A stretch of DNA of 64,000 nucleotides from JADZAI01 sp964390465. Lineage in GTDB: Bacteria > Pseudomonadota > Alphaproteobacteria > Micropepsales > Micropepsaceae. The stretch spans positions 1-64,000 of the forward strand of contig CAYMIJ010000004.1 in NCBI GenBank assembly GCA_964390465.1, written 5' to 3'. Positions 33,220 through 40,986 of this stretch are shown in pieces; position 1 is the first letter of the stretch; each line of letters starts with the position of its first letter. The notes beneath the pieces are model-generated. The model was not told the DNA's origin. It saw only the letters and a program-made list of their open reading frames with translations, and searched no databases. The translations under genes were made by a program, and so were the position numbers.

Positions 33220-33869
33220 GCGGCTTTTTTCCGGCTGCGCTGGATACGTGCGCGCAGGCGTCCGATGCGCTTGGCTTTGACCTGCGTGCGCTCGGCGGGC
33301 GCAGCGGCCTGATGCTCATAGACGACCGTGTTCCAGAAGCGGGCGCGATGGGCGCCTTCGGTTTTGGTCCAGCCGCGCCGCGTCAAGGTGCGCCCGAGAA
33401 TCGCATTGAAATAGCCATGCGCCACCAGCACGGCGATGCCTTTCGCCTCAGCCTCGGCCAGCAGAAGCTCGACCGCCTTGCGCGCCCGGCCACGCGACTG
33501 GGCATAGCTTTCGATGCCAGGCTTGAACCCGCCATGCCAGGCCACCCGCGCCATCACCGCCCATGCCGGGGCTTTCAGGCGCAGGGCTGGAACCTTGGGC
33601 GAGGCGAGTGGCGATTCCGTGAACAGCGGTGTGGAGACGACTTCAGCCCCCGGCAGAAGGGTGCGGGCACTGTCGATGGAGCGCTTCAGGTCGCTGGCGA
33701 ACACTTTGGGCGTGCCCTTGACCAGCGCGCGCAATTCATCAGGCGGCGCGCTATCGGCATCAAGGCCCGCTGCCTGATAGTCGTCGATATAGCGGGCAAA
33801 CGCCTTGTGACTGATCCAGCGACTGCGGGCCATGGCCGGACGTCCGTGGCGGACAAGGACAATTCTCAT
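33216..33869 (-). CDS. histidine phosphatase family protein
   Basis: A 217-aa phosphoglycerate-mutase-like phosphatase. The phosphohistidine RHG motif is at MRIVLVRHGRP. ASDLKRSIDSARTLL and the second catalytic histidine in VLVAHGYFN are present. The C-terminus is very basic (KAKRIGRLRARIQRSRKKAA), unusual for the family and possibly for binding an anionic partner. It could be a sugar-phosphate phosphatase; the substrate is unknown. An ATG four codons upstream is also possible. Confidence 0.8.
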   Translation of the reverse strand: MRIVLVRHGRPAMARSRWISHKAFARYIDDYQAAGLDADSAPPDELRALVKGTPKVFASDLKRSIDSARTLLPGAEVVSTPLFTESPLASPKVPALRLKAPAWAVMARVAWHGGFKPGIESYAQSRGRARKAVELLLAEAEAKGIAVLVAHGYFNAILGRTLTRRGWTKTEGAHRARFWNTVVYEHQAAAPAERTQVKAKRIGRLRARIQRSRKKAA

Positions 33870-33960
33870 TGGCCGCAACATACGCAGACGCGCCGCCCTA
33901 TTCCAGAGCAGCGCGTCCGATATGCCTAACTATTTCCGATCTGAGGCGGTTGGTACGGCA

Positions 33961-34179
33961 TCAGTGATGCTTGCGGTGCTTACGGTGTTTGCCCGGCTTC
34001 GCTTCGGCCGGGGTCGCCTTGGCGTGCTCAGCAGCGGGTGTCGCAGGGATGGCGGTAGGGGCCGGAGCTGCCACAGGGGCCTTAGGCATCGCCGGAGCCG
34101 CCGGTGTGGTGCCTGCGGCAAAGGCGGTTGCGCCGAGCATACTCATCGCGGCGGCAAGAGTGAGGGTGGTGAGTTTCAT
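33961..34179 (-). CDS. small secreted Ala/Pro-rich protein with a Lys/His tail
   Basis: A 72-aa protein with a clear signal peptide (MKLTTLTLAAAMSMLGATAF, cleavage near AFA), a low-complexity middle of Ala, Pro and Thr, and the C-terminus KPGKHRKHRKHH. The mature part has no hydrophobic segment and should be disordered in the periplasm. The His/Lys tail might bind metal or an anionic surface such as LPS or DNA. An AGGAGG ribosome-binding site is excellent. The frame extends 17 codons upstream, without support. Confidence 0.65.
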   Translation of the reverse strand: MKLTTLTLAAAMSMLGATAFAAGTTPAAPAMPKAPVAAPAPTAIPATPAAEHAKATPAEAKPGKHRKHRKHH

Positions 34180-34243
34180 GATGATCCTCCTTGGATCAGA
34201 TGCGCACCCGTGTGTGCGCAGGGAGGACATTGAGCTGACTAAC

Positions 34244-34281
34244 CTAACGCCACCGTATCCGATTGATGAGATCGGCGTTAG
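34244..34281. promoter_or_regulatory. inverted repeat CTAACGCC-N22-GGCGTTAG in a divergent promoter
   Basis: Perfect 8-bp arms lie in the 150-bp gap between the Lys/His-tail gene and the SDR gene. A second overlapping pair (CCGAT / ATCGG) lies inside. It could be an operator or an RNA hairpin. No regulator gene is next to it. Confidence 0.35.
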
Positions 34282-34329
34282 AATCCCCTCGCGATGATTT
34301 CCATTTTGTAGCGAATGGCGGGGCGTGAG

Positions 34330-35130
34330 ATGAGCACAGGCATGAGACTTGATGGCAAGACAGCCATCGTCACTGGATCAGCAACCGGCATCGGCGCATC
34401 CGTCGCACTGAAGCTGGCAGCGCGCGGCGCGAATGTTGTCATCAACTACACGAAAAGCCTTGCGGAAGCCGAAGCCACACAGGCCGAGGTGCAGAAACTG
34501 GGCGCGCAGTCGCGCATCATCCAGGCGGATGTCTCAAAGGATGAAGACTGCCGCCGCCTCACGCAGGAAACGCTGGATGCCTTTGGCCGCATCGACATTC
34601 TCGTCAACAATGCCGGCAATACGAAGATTGTCGATCATGCCAATCTGGAAGGCCTGACCGCCGAGGACTGGCACTGGATCTATGGCATCAACGTGGTTGG
34701 CGCGTTCCAGATGGTGCGGGCCTGCACCCCAGCCATGAAGGCGCAGGGCTATGGCGCGATCGTGAATGTGTCGTCCATTGCGGGGGTGGCGGGCATCGGC
34801 TCGTCGATCGCCTATGCGGCGTCAAAAGGCGCGATGAATACCATGACCCTTTCTCTCGCGCGGGCGTTGGCCCCGGAGATCCGCGTGAATGCGGTGTGTC
34901 CGGGCTTTGTCGGCACACGCTGGTTCAAGGATGCGCTGGGCCAAGAGTTTCATGACAAGATGGTGGCGCAGCAGGAAAAGATCACGCCGCTGCGCCGGGC
35001 AGGTATGCCGGACGACATCGCCGACACAGTGGTGTTCTTCTGTGCCGAGGGCGCGCTGCACATTACGGGTGAGTTCCTGATGACCGATGCCGGATTGCAT
35101 CTGTCGCTCACGCCGCTGACTGCTCGTTAG
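34330..35130 (+). CDS. SDR family NAD(P)-dependent oxidoreductase
   Basis: A 266-aa classical short-chain dehydrogenase. The cofactor motif TGSATGIGAS is near residue 15. NNAG is in VNNAGNT. The catalytic serine is in VNVSSIAG and the Tyr/Lys pair in YAASKGA. PGFVGTRWF follows the active site. It resembles FabG/glucose dehydrogenase-like members; the substrate is unknown. Three in-frame ATGs are possible (34315, 34330, 34342). I chose 34330 for its GGGGCGTGAG upstream. Confidence 0.85.
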   Translation: MSTGMRLDGKTAIVTGSATGIGASVALKLAARGANVVINYTKSLAEAEATQAEVQKLGAQSRIIQADVSKDEDCRRLTQETLDAFGRIDILVNNAGNTKIVDHANLEGLTAEDWHWIYGINVVGAFQMVRACTPAMKAQGYGAIVNVSSIAGVAGIGSSIAYAASKGAMNTMTLSLARALAPEIRVNAVCPGFVGTRWFKDALGQEFHDKMVAQQEKITPLRRAGMPDDIADTVVFFCAEGALHITGEFLMTDAGLHLSLTPLTAR

Positions 35131-35187
35131 GCAGGCCTGCTGCATTTTGAGGCTGACGCGCGCGATGCGATGAGCAGATCAAATGTA

Positions 35188-35205
35188 TGTTGTGCAGATA
35201 CAACA
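35188..35205. promoter_or_regulatory. inverted repeat TGTTGT-N6-ACAACA
   Basis: A perfect 6-bp inverted repeat with a 6-bp spacer, about 160 bp upstream of the TorF porin gene. The size and spacing resemble a dimeric regulator's operator. The regulator is unknown. Confidence 0.3.
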
Positions 35206-35280
35206 CTTTCCTGCTGACACGCGATTGCTTTTCGTTTCTGACGTTACAGAGTTGTGCAGATGCTTGCTGAGTCCGGTGCT

Positions 35281-35296
35281 TTAACGCGCGCTTAAC
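35281..35296 (+). promoter_or_regulatory. CtrA-type box upstream of the TorF porin gene
   Basis: TTAACGCGCGCTTAAC is a perfect TTAA-N7-TTAAC, the full binding site of the alphaproteobacterial cell-cycle regulator CtrA. It ends 65 bp before the porin start, a usual position for a CtrA-activated promoter. Confidence 0.6.
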
Positions 35297-35361
35297 TCTT
35301 TCAGCGTCACTAGGATCAAGGGCGCCGCGCTTGTGATGCGGCGGAACAACAGGAGTGTGTC

Positions 35362-36090
35362 ATGAAGAGCTTCATCATTCCGGCGGTTTCCGCCCTGGCT
35401 TTGTCAGCGGGTCTCGCGCAGGCGCAGGACACCGCCCCGGAACCAACCTGGACGTTTGGCTGGTCTGTCACGGCCACGTCGGACTACCTGTTCCGCGGAC
35501 AGACCCAGACGGGCCATGATTTCGCCGTTCAGGGCGGACTCACGCTGAACCATGCGAGCGGCTTTTATGCCGGTGTGTGGGCGTCCAATGTCGATTTCGG
35601 CAATGGCACGGATGCCGAACTCGATTTCTCGGCCGGCTATGCGTTTGACCTGTCGGACAACCTGACGCTCGATCTGAACGTCACCTACTACACTTACATC
35701 AACGCGCCCGCGAACAGTAAGTACAACTACGCTGAATTCGCCAGCACGCTGACCTATTCGCTGGATGCATTCTCGATCTACGGCAAGGTCGCCTATGCGA
35801 ATGATTTCTTCGGCGGCGCAGGCCCGGCCACCTGGATCGGAGCCGGTACAGGGTATGAGTTCACCGACTGGCTGAAGGCTTCAGGCAATATCGGCTATCA
35901 GTGGTATGACAACAATCTGCTGGTCGGTGCTGACGACTATTTCCACTACGATATCGGCCTGACCCTGTCGCAGGAACCGTTTGCGCTTGATCTGCGCTAC
36001 TATGACACCAGCCTGTCAAAGGCGCAGTGCTTTGGCGGTACCAATGCGTGTTCGCCGCGCTTTGTCGTGGCGCTGTCGCTGAGCTTCTGA
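35362..36090 (+). CDS. TorF family putative porin
   Basis: A 242-aa outer-membrane protein of the Gcw_chp/TorF family. The signal peptide ends at LAQAQ. The family start WTFGWSVTATSDYLFRGQTQT and many alternating beta strands follow, and the last residues RFVVALSLSF form an aromatic C-terminal strand. Two cysteines (CFGGTNAC) near the end may form a disulfide loop. The function in the family is not well known. The CtrA-type box upstream suggests cell-cycle-timed expression. Confidence 0.88.
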   Translation: MKSFIIPAVSALALSAGLAQAQDTAPEPTWTFGWSVTATSDYLFRGQTQTGHDFAVQGGLTLNHASGFYAGVWASNVDFGNGTDAELDFSAGYAFDLSDNLTLDLNVTYYTYINAPANSKYNYAEFASTLTYSLDAFSIYGKVAYANDFFGGAGPATWIGAGTGYEFTDWLKASGNIGYQWYDNNLLVGADDYFHYDIGLTLSQEPFALDLRYYDTSLSKAQCFGGTNACSPRFVVALSLSF

Positions 36091-36112
36091 CCTCATCGTT
36101 CAATAATGTGAA

Positions 36113-36144
36113 AAAGGCCCGGCCATTGCGCCGGGCCTTTTGCT
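36113..36144 (+). terminator. terminator of the TorF porin gene
   Basis: The perfect 11-bp stem AAAGGCCCGGC / GCCGGGCCTTT with a 6-nt loop ends in a T-rich stretch. It ends 2 bp before the convergent oxidase gene and may serve both. Confidence 0.85.
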
Positions 36145-36145
36145 T

Positions 36146-37405
36146 TCACAGCCGGTCCTTGAGCGCATACCACGCCATGCCGAGCGCGGTCAGCGGCACA
36201 CGGAACCATGCGCCGCTGGGCAGCCATTGGTGTTTCAGGCGCGCATAGACGTCAAAACGATCCATGGTGCCGGTCACCGCCTCGGCCATCAGCCTGCCCG
36301 CCAGTGTCGCGATGGCGACACCGTGGCCAGAGAAGCCATGCGCGAAACAGACATTCGGCTGGCTCCAGCCGAAGTGCGGCATGCGGTTCAGCGTGATGCC
36401 GACGGCACCGCCCCAGGCATGGTCGATGGGGACATCTGCAAGCTGCGGGAAGACGCGTAGCATGGGTTTGACGGCGACTGTCTGACGCCCGCGCGCGTGA
36501 TGCCCGAAATACGTTTCGCCGCCACCGAACAGGAGCCTGTGGTCGGGTGTCAGCCGATAATAGTCCACAACGTCTTTGGTATCTGACACGGCGGCCCCTG
36601 ACCGGATGAGGCTGCGGGCGCGTTCCTCACCCAGCGGGGCGGTCACGGCGATGAAGCTGTTGATCGGGACGGCGTATGAGCCCGCCCGCCTGTCCAGATC
36701 CTTCAGCCACATGTCGCAGGCGAGGATCACATGGGATGCGCGCACCATGCCGGAAGCGGTGCGCACTGTGACCACACCGTTGCCGCTGTCGACTGCCAGC
36801 GCCTTGGTGTTTTCATGAATGATTGAGCCTGAACTTTCGGCGGCGCTGGCCATGCCGCGCACGAATGCCAGCGGTTGCAGATGACCGCCACCGGGGTCGA
36901 ACACGCCGCCATGATAAAGCTGTGTTGCGATTTCGGCATGCAATTCATCGCGGCTCAGCCAGCGCGTTTCATAGCCATAGCGTTCGCGCATGAAGTCCAC
37001 ATGCGCGCGCATGGGCGCTGCGTCCGCAGCTTTCCAGGCGGCTGCGATCAGGCCGTCGCGCAGATCGCAGTTGATCTGGAGCCGTGCGATGGTGTCGCGC
37101 ACCAGCGCCTTGGCTTCCTCGGCGAGCTCCCACAGGCGGCGCGCTTCTGCGTTCCCAACCATGGTCTCAAGCGTGTCCTGTTCCAGACGCTGGCCGGAAT
37201 GAAGCTGGCCACCATTGCGGCCTGATGCGCCCGCGCCAATCGTATCGGCTTCAAGAAGAACAACGCGCATGCCGCGTTCAGCCAGATTCAGGGCCGCTGA
37301 TGTGCCGGCAAAACCGCCGCCCACCACGCACACATCGGTCGTGACCTCTCCCTTCAAGGCTGGGCGAACGGGGACAGGTTTTGCTGAGACTTCATACCAT
37401 GTCAT
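36146..37405 (-). CDS. FAD-dependent oxidoreductase, PuuB-like
   Basis: A 419-aa DAO-family flavoenzyme. The Rossmann FAD motif VCVVGGGFAGTSAALNLAERG is near residue 26. GAGASGRNGGQ and the C-terminal FAHGFSGHGVAIATLAG are typical. It is closest in pattern to gamma-glutamylputrescine oxidase (PuuB/YcjA-like), which oxidises glutamylated putrescine. No gamma-glutamyl ligase (PuuA) lies nearby, so the exact substrate is uncertain. Together with gabD and the class III transaminase elsewhere in the window it suggests amine catabolism. Confidence 0.85.
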   Translation of the reverse strand: MTWYEVSAKPVPVRPALKGEVTTDVCVVGGGFAGTSAALNLAERGMRVVLLEADTIGAGASGRNGGQLHSGQRLEQDTLETMVGNAEARRLWELAEEAKALVRDTIARLQINCDLRDGLIAAAWKAADAAPMRAHVDFMRERYGYETRWLSRDELHAEIATQLYHGGVFDPGGGHLQPLAFVRGMASAAESSGSIIHENTKALAVDSGNGVVTVRTASGMVRASHVILACDMWLKDLDRRAGSYAVPINSFIAVTAPLGEERARSLIRSGAAVSDTKDVVDYYRLTPDHRLLFGGGETYFGHHARGRQTVAVKPMLRVFPQLADVPIDHAWGGAVGITLNRMPHFGWSQPNVCFAHGFSGHGVAIATLAGRLMAEAVTGTMDRFDVYARLKHQWLPSGAWFRVPLTALGMAWYALKDRL

Positions 37406-37490
37406 GCTTCACTCTTGACCCGAACCGTGCGGCACTTCAAATGCTGGGCGACAGCAGGCTATCATGGCTGCAAAGAACCGGGGTTGGATA

Positions 37491-37709
37491 ATGGATCGCA
37501 AGGACATGATGCGCGTGGAGACCTATCTGCGCGACACTTTCCGCAACGAGGCGATCAACCTCAAGCCCCGCGCCAATCTGAAGGACTCGGTTGAAGTCTA
37601 CATGGGTTCGGATTTTCTGGGCGTGGTCTCGGAAGATGTGGAAGATGGCGAGACCAGCTATCAGTTCAACATGGCGATCCTTGATATCGACCTGCCGGAA
37701 AAGAAGTAG
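37491..37709 (+). CDS. DUF3126 family protein
   Basis: A 72-aa cytoplasmic protein of the alphaproteobacteria-specific DUF3126 family: MDRKDMMRVETYLRDTFRN, then NLKPRANLKDSVEVYMGSDFLGVV and a C-terminal acidic stretch. The function is unknown. The start at 37491 begins the conserved part; an upstream in-frame ATG at 37464 adds nine residues and is less likely. It is a monocistronic gene, divergent from the PuuB-like gene. Confidence 0.85.
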   Translation: MDRKDMMRVETYLRDTFRNEAINLKPRANLKDSVEVYMGSDFLGVVSEDVEDGETSYQFNMAILDIDLPEKK

Positions 37710-37785
37710 AGCCGAATATCGGCCTGCTGGCAGGGTTTCTCGTGCCCATGATCCGCAGCGATGTCCTGAAACCGTGACGTCGGCT

Positions 37786-38520
37786 TCACTGCGATGATGA
37801 TGGCTCCAGCCGGCGCAAAAACTCCTTCATCGCGGCATCAATGTCCTGAAACTCTTTCAGCCGCCCGCCGCGAAATCCGTAGGTGACGGTCAACCCATCG
37901 CCCCATCTCATTTCACGCATGCATAATCCCCCGATATCGTGATCGTTATCGTCGGTCGTGCAGCGCAGGACGGCGAATTCTGCGTCTGTCATCTGGCGGG
38001 TACACACGCGTTCATCGGCGAAACCGGACTGTGGTGACATGGGTGTTATGGTCAGTCCGAAATATTCGAACGGCGGATCGGTCGGGTTCGCATTGGGTTT
38101 GTAAACCCGTTCCCAGCGATCTCGTTCTGAAAGCTCGGGCACTCCGGCCTTCAGGATGATTGAGATTCCCGGTGATTTACGCGTGACATCGCGTGCGGCA
38201 TCCGCGTCGGCATCGGTAAACCCGTGCATATCCGGCAGATAGGCATTGAGCTCAACCTCTCCGGCAGGTCCGTCGCGCCGTTGCTGGGGCAGGCGTATAT
38301 AGTTGACGGGAATGACGAAACGGCGGTTGCCAATGGTGATCTGCACCGTTTCCATATTGCCGGTCGGCTTGACCTTGGTGCCGGTCAACTCGTCCAGCCC
38401 CGGCCCGACATAGAGATAAAGAATGACAGCGCCGATGCCTGCGGTGATGAGAAAGATGATCAGCGGATAGAGCCAGCCTGGCCGCTCCTCGATATCCTCA
38501 TCCGGTCCCGCGTCGCTCAT
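37786..38520 (-). CDS. single-pass membrane protein of unknown function
   Basis: A 244-aa protein with a short acidic cytoplasmic N-terminus (MSDAGPDEDIEERPGW), one transmembrane helix (YPLIIFLITAGIGAVILYLYV) and a periplasmic domain of about 200 residues containing ITIGNRRFVIPVNYIRLPQQRR. I know similar proteins only as uncharacterised. GGAAAG precedes the ATG at 38520. The reading frame continues upstream but crosses the divergent gene, so I did not use it. Confidence 0.65.
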   Translation of the reverse strand: MSDAGPDEDIEERPGWLYPLIIFLITAGIGAVILYLYVGPGLDELTGTKVKPTGNMETVQITIGNRRFVIPVNYIRLPQQRRDGPAGEVELNAYLPDMHGFTDADADAARDVTRKSPGISIILKAGVPELSERDRWERVYKPNANPTDPPFEYFGLTITPMSPQSGFADERVCTRQMTDAEFAVLRCTTDDNDHDIGGLCMREMRWGDGLTVTYGFRGGRLKEFQDIDAAMKEFLRRLEPSSSQ

Positions 38521-38610
38521 GTCTTTCCGTCTGTGCCAGACTGGCACGGTTGCGATGGTCCTGCCCTTGCAGAACCGGTGTCTGACGCCTTTCTGCACAA
38601 GGACACGCCC

Positions 38611-38889
38611 ATGCGCAAATATGCCGTGCTCAGCGCCGTTGCCATTTCCTGCGTGGCGACCGCCAGCGCCATCGCGCCTGCTGGCGGTCCTGCCGTCGAT
38701 GCCAATCGCTGCACGGCCGGTCACGCTGACTGCGTGGGCAAGGTGCCCGCACCTGCCGTCCGCGAGCCGGTCGTGATCTATCTCGATGCCGATGGGAAAG
38801 AGCTGGTCCGCATGCCGCTTTCCAAGTTCCGCAACGAAAAGCCTGACGTGAAACTTCCCGCCTCAGTGACTGCACCCCTTTCCAAATAG
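38611..38889 (+). CDS. small secreted protein of unknown function
   Basis: A 92-aa protein with a signal peptide (MRKYAVLSAVAISCVATASA). The mature part has two cysteines (RCTAGHADC) and a short domain reading REPVVIYLDADGKELVRM. I recognise no family. AAGGACA precedes the start. It lies 22 bp upstream of the next small membrane-protein gene and is probably in one transcript with it. Confidence 0.6.
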   Translation: MRKYAVLSAVAISCVATASAIAPAGGPAVDANRCTAGHADCVGKVPAPAVREPVVIYLDADGKELVRMPLSKFRNEKPDVKLPASVTAPLSK

Positions 38890-38911
38890 CGTTCCAAAAC
38901 GGCACAGTTTC

Positions 38912-39232
38912 ATGCGCGACCTGATTGTCCTCCTGCTGATCATCGCCTCCGGACTGGTAGCGTCTGGTGTCATATCCAGTTTCTACATGCTGGTGACCCG
39001 CAAGGCGGAATACTCGCTGAAAGCTGAAACCGATGGTGGTCGGCTGTTTGCTGTATTTCTGACGATTTTCACCGGGCCATCGGTTCTGGCGCTCGGCACA
39101 CTCGACAAGCAGACCAAAGAGCTTGCGCCGGTCGCCTACAGGCCGGTTATTCTTATTGTGGTTGCTCTGTGGAGCTATCTGCTCGGCATGATGGTTGTTT
39201 CGCTGGCGCTGACATTGCCCAAACCGTTCTGA
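38912..39232 (+). CDS. small membrane protein of unknown function
   Basis: A 106-aa protein with three likely membrane helices: residues 4-27 (LIVLLLIIASGLVASGVISS), about 44-62 (LFAVFLTIFTGPSVLALG) and 78-102 (VILIVVALWSYLLGMMVVSLAL). A short polar loop lies between helices one and two. Similar proteins occur in other alphaproteobacteria without known function. It follows the 92-aa secreted protein gene closely. Confidence 0.65.
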   Translation: MRDLIVLLLIIASGLVASGVISSFYMLVTRKAEYSLKAETDGGRLFAVFLTIFTGPSVLALGTLDKQTKELAPVAYRPVILIVVALWSYLLGMMVVSLALTLPKPF

Positions 39233-39291
39233 TGACTTTGGCTGTGCCGATCAGTTAGGATCGTCTTTGCACATAAGCGGAGACACCGATC

Positions 39292-40611
39292 ATGGCGCTG
39301 ACCACCAATCAGCTCGAAGCCTTCTGGTTGCCCTTTACACCCAATGGTGAGTTCAAGCGTCGCCCGCGCATCGTCGCCCGCGCCGAGGGCATGTATTATT
39401 TCGATCAGGATGGGCGCAAGGTGATCGACGCCGCCGCCGGGCTGTGGTGCGCCAATGCCGGCCATTGCCGCCCGCCCATCGTGAAAGCCATTCAGGAAGC
39501 GGCCGCCACGCTCGACTTCGCGCCGACTTTCCAGTTCGCGCATCCCAAAGCGTTTGAAGCCGCTGCGAAGATCGCGGCGCTGGCACCGGGCGAACTCAAC
39601 CACGTGTTCTTCTCAAACTCCGGGTCGGAAGCGACGGATACGGCGGCGAAGATTGCCGTCGCTTATCACCGCGTTCGGGGCGAGGGCACCCGCACCCGCA
39701 TCATCGGCCGCGAGCGCGCCTATCACGGCGTCGGCATGACCGGGATTTCAGCGGGCGGACTCGTCAACAACAAGAAGTGGTTTTCAGCGCTCGCCTTTCC
39801 GGCCGATCATCTGCCCGCCACTTATAATCGCGCCGAGCAGGGCTTCTGCAAAGGCCAGCCCAAATGGGGCGCGCATCTGGCCGACGAGCTGGAAAAACTG
39901 GTGGCGCTGCATGACGCCTCAACGATTGCCGCCGTCATTGTTGAGCCGGTGGCCGGGTCTACCGGCGTGCTGCCGCCGCCTGAGGGCTATCTTGAGAGAC
40001 TGCGCGCCATCACGGCCAAGTACGGCATTCTGCTGATCTTTGATGAGGTCATCACCGGCTTCGGACGTGTGGGCGCGGCCTTTGCCGCCGAACGCTTTGG
40101 CGTAACGCCTGACATGATCGCCTTTGCCAAGGGCGTGACATCTGGCGCGATGCCGATGGGCGGCGTGGTGCTGGACCGGAAAATCTATGATGCCTTCATG
40201 GGCGGCGCGGAACACGCGATCGACATGTTCCACGGCTATACCTATTCCGGCCATCCAGCGGCTGCTGCTGCGGCCTGCGCCACCATCGACCTTTATCGCG
40301 ACGAAGATCTGTTCGCGCGTGCCCGCCAGATGGAAACCTATTTCGCTGATGCCGTGCACAGCCTGAAGGGCAGGCCGCATGTTGCCGATATCCGCAATAT
40401 CGGCATGGCGGCGGCGATTGATCTGAATGGTGTGGACGGCATGCCGGGCAAGCGCGGCTTTGACCTTCTGCGTTCGCTGTTCTTCGATCATGACATCATG
40501 GTGCGCGTGTCCGGTGATACACTGGCCTTCTCGCCGCCGCTGATCGCTGAGAAATCGCATGTCGACGAAATCTTCGAAAAGGTAGGTAAGGCGCTGGACG
40601 CGGTGGCGTAA
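39292..40611 (+). CDS. class III omega-aminotransferase (beta-alanine-pyruvate type)
   Basis: A 439-aa PLP-dependent transaminase. It begins with AFWLPFTPNGEFKRRPR, matching beta-alanine:pyruvate transaminases. The PLP pocket is in SNSGSEATDTAAK, the aspartate in IFDEVITGFGR, and the Schiff-base lysine in AFAKGVTSGAMPMGG. The amino donor may be beta-alanine, GABA or another omega-amine, with pyruvate as acceptor giving alanine. The alanine dehydrogenase gene follows downstream (375 bp apart) on the same strand and could recycle the alanine, which supports this reading. Confidence 0.88.
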   Translation: MALTTNQLEAFWLPFTPNGEFKRRPRIVARAEGMYYFDQDGRKVIDAAAGLWCANAGHCRPPIVKAIQEAAATLDFAPTFQFAHPKAFEAAAKIAALAPGELNHVFFSNSGSEATDTAAKIAVAYHRVRGEGTRTRIIGRERAYHGVGMTGISAGGLVNNKKWFSALAFPADHLPATYNRAEQGFCKGQPKWGAHLADELEKLVALHDASTIAAVIVEPVAGSTGVLPPPEGYLERLRAITAKYGILLIFDEVITGFGRVGAAFAAERFGVTPDMIAFAKGVTSGAMPMGGVVLDRKIYDAFMGGAEHAIDMFHGYTYSGHPAAAAAACATIDLYRDEDLFARARQMETYFADAVHSLKGRPHVADIRNIGMAAAIDLNGVDGMPGKRGFDLLRSLFFDHDIMVRVSGDTLAFSPPLIAEKSHVDEIFEKVGKALDAVA

Positions 40612-40986
40612 GGCGCGTTTTCTATCTCTCGCATCCGCATAAGCGTGCGTGGTTGGGAACGCGTCATCGACGCATAGGCGCGCATCGTGAAGGCCTGCGA
40701 CATGTTCCTGCGTTCATGCACTTGCGATGGTGATGTTTTGTTCGTTGGCTGAGGCGGTGTTGGAACACTGTTGCTCTGCCATCACCTCAATGAACCGATT
40801 TCGCGTTTGCGGGATCAATCCGCTGGTGGTGGTAATGTGTTTGCCGTGGCGATGGACGCGCGCCGCGTTCTACATGGCTGGCTGATGCTGGAACATGACA
40901 GCGTGGGTCTCGCCCGGAACGCTGGTTTGAGTTAGGTAAGTCGTCAATCGCAGCCAGCAAGGCTGCATTTCTATCCGGAGTTTCAA
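40612..40986. other. intergenic region upstream of ald
   Basis: About 375 bp with no gene I can support. A frame without a good start runs to a TAG at 40934-40936 but looks like no known protein. A hairpin GCAGCC-agcaa-GGCTGC at 40950-40966 lies just upstream of the ald ribosome-binding site and may affect its translation. The region should hold the ald promoter. Confidence 0.5.

Noticed and set aside
40612..40986. Remnant of a transposase or other pseudogene before ald
   Set aside because: A frame without a good start is present, but the peptide matches nothing I know. I left it as intergenic.
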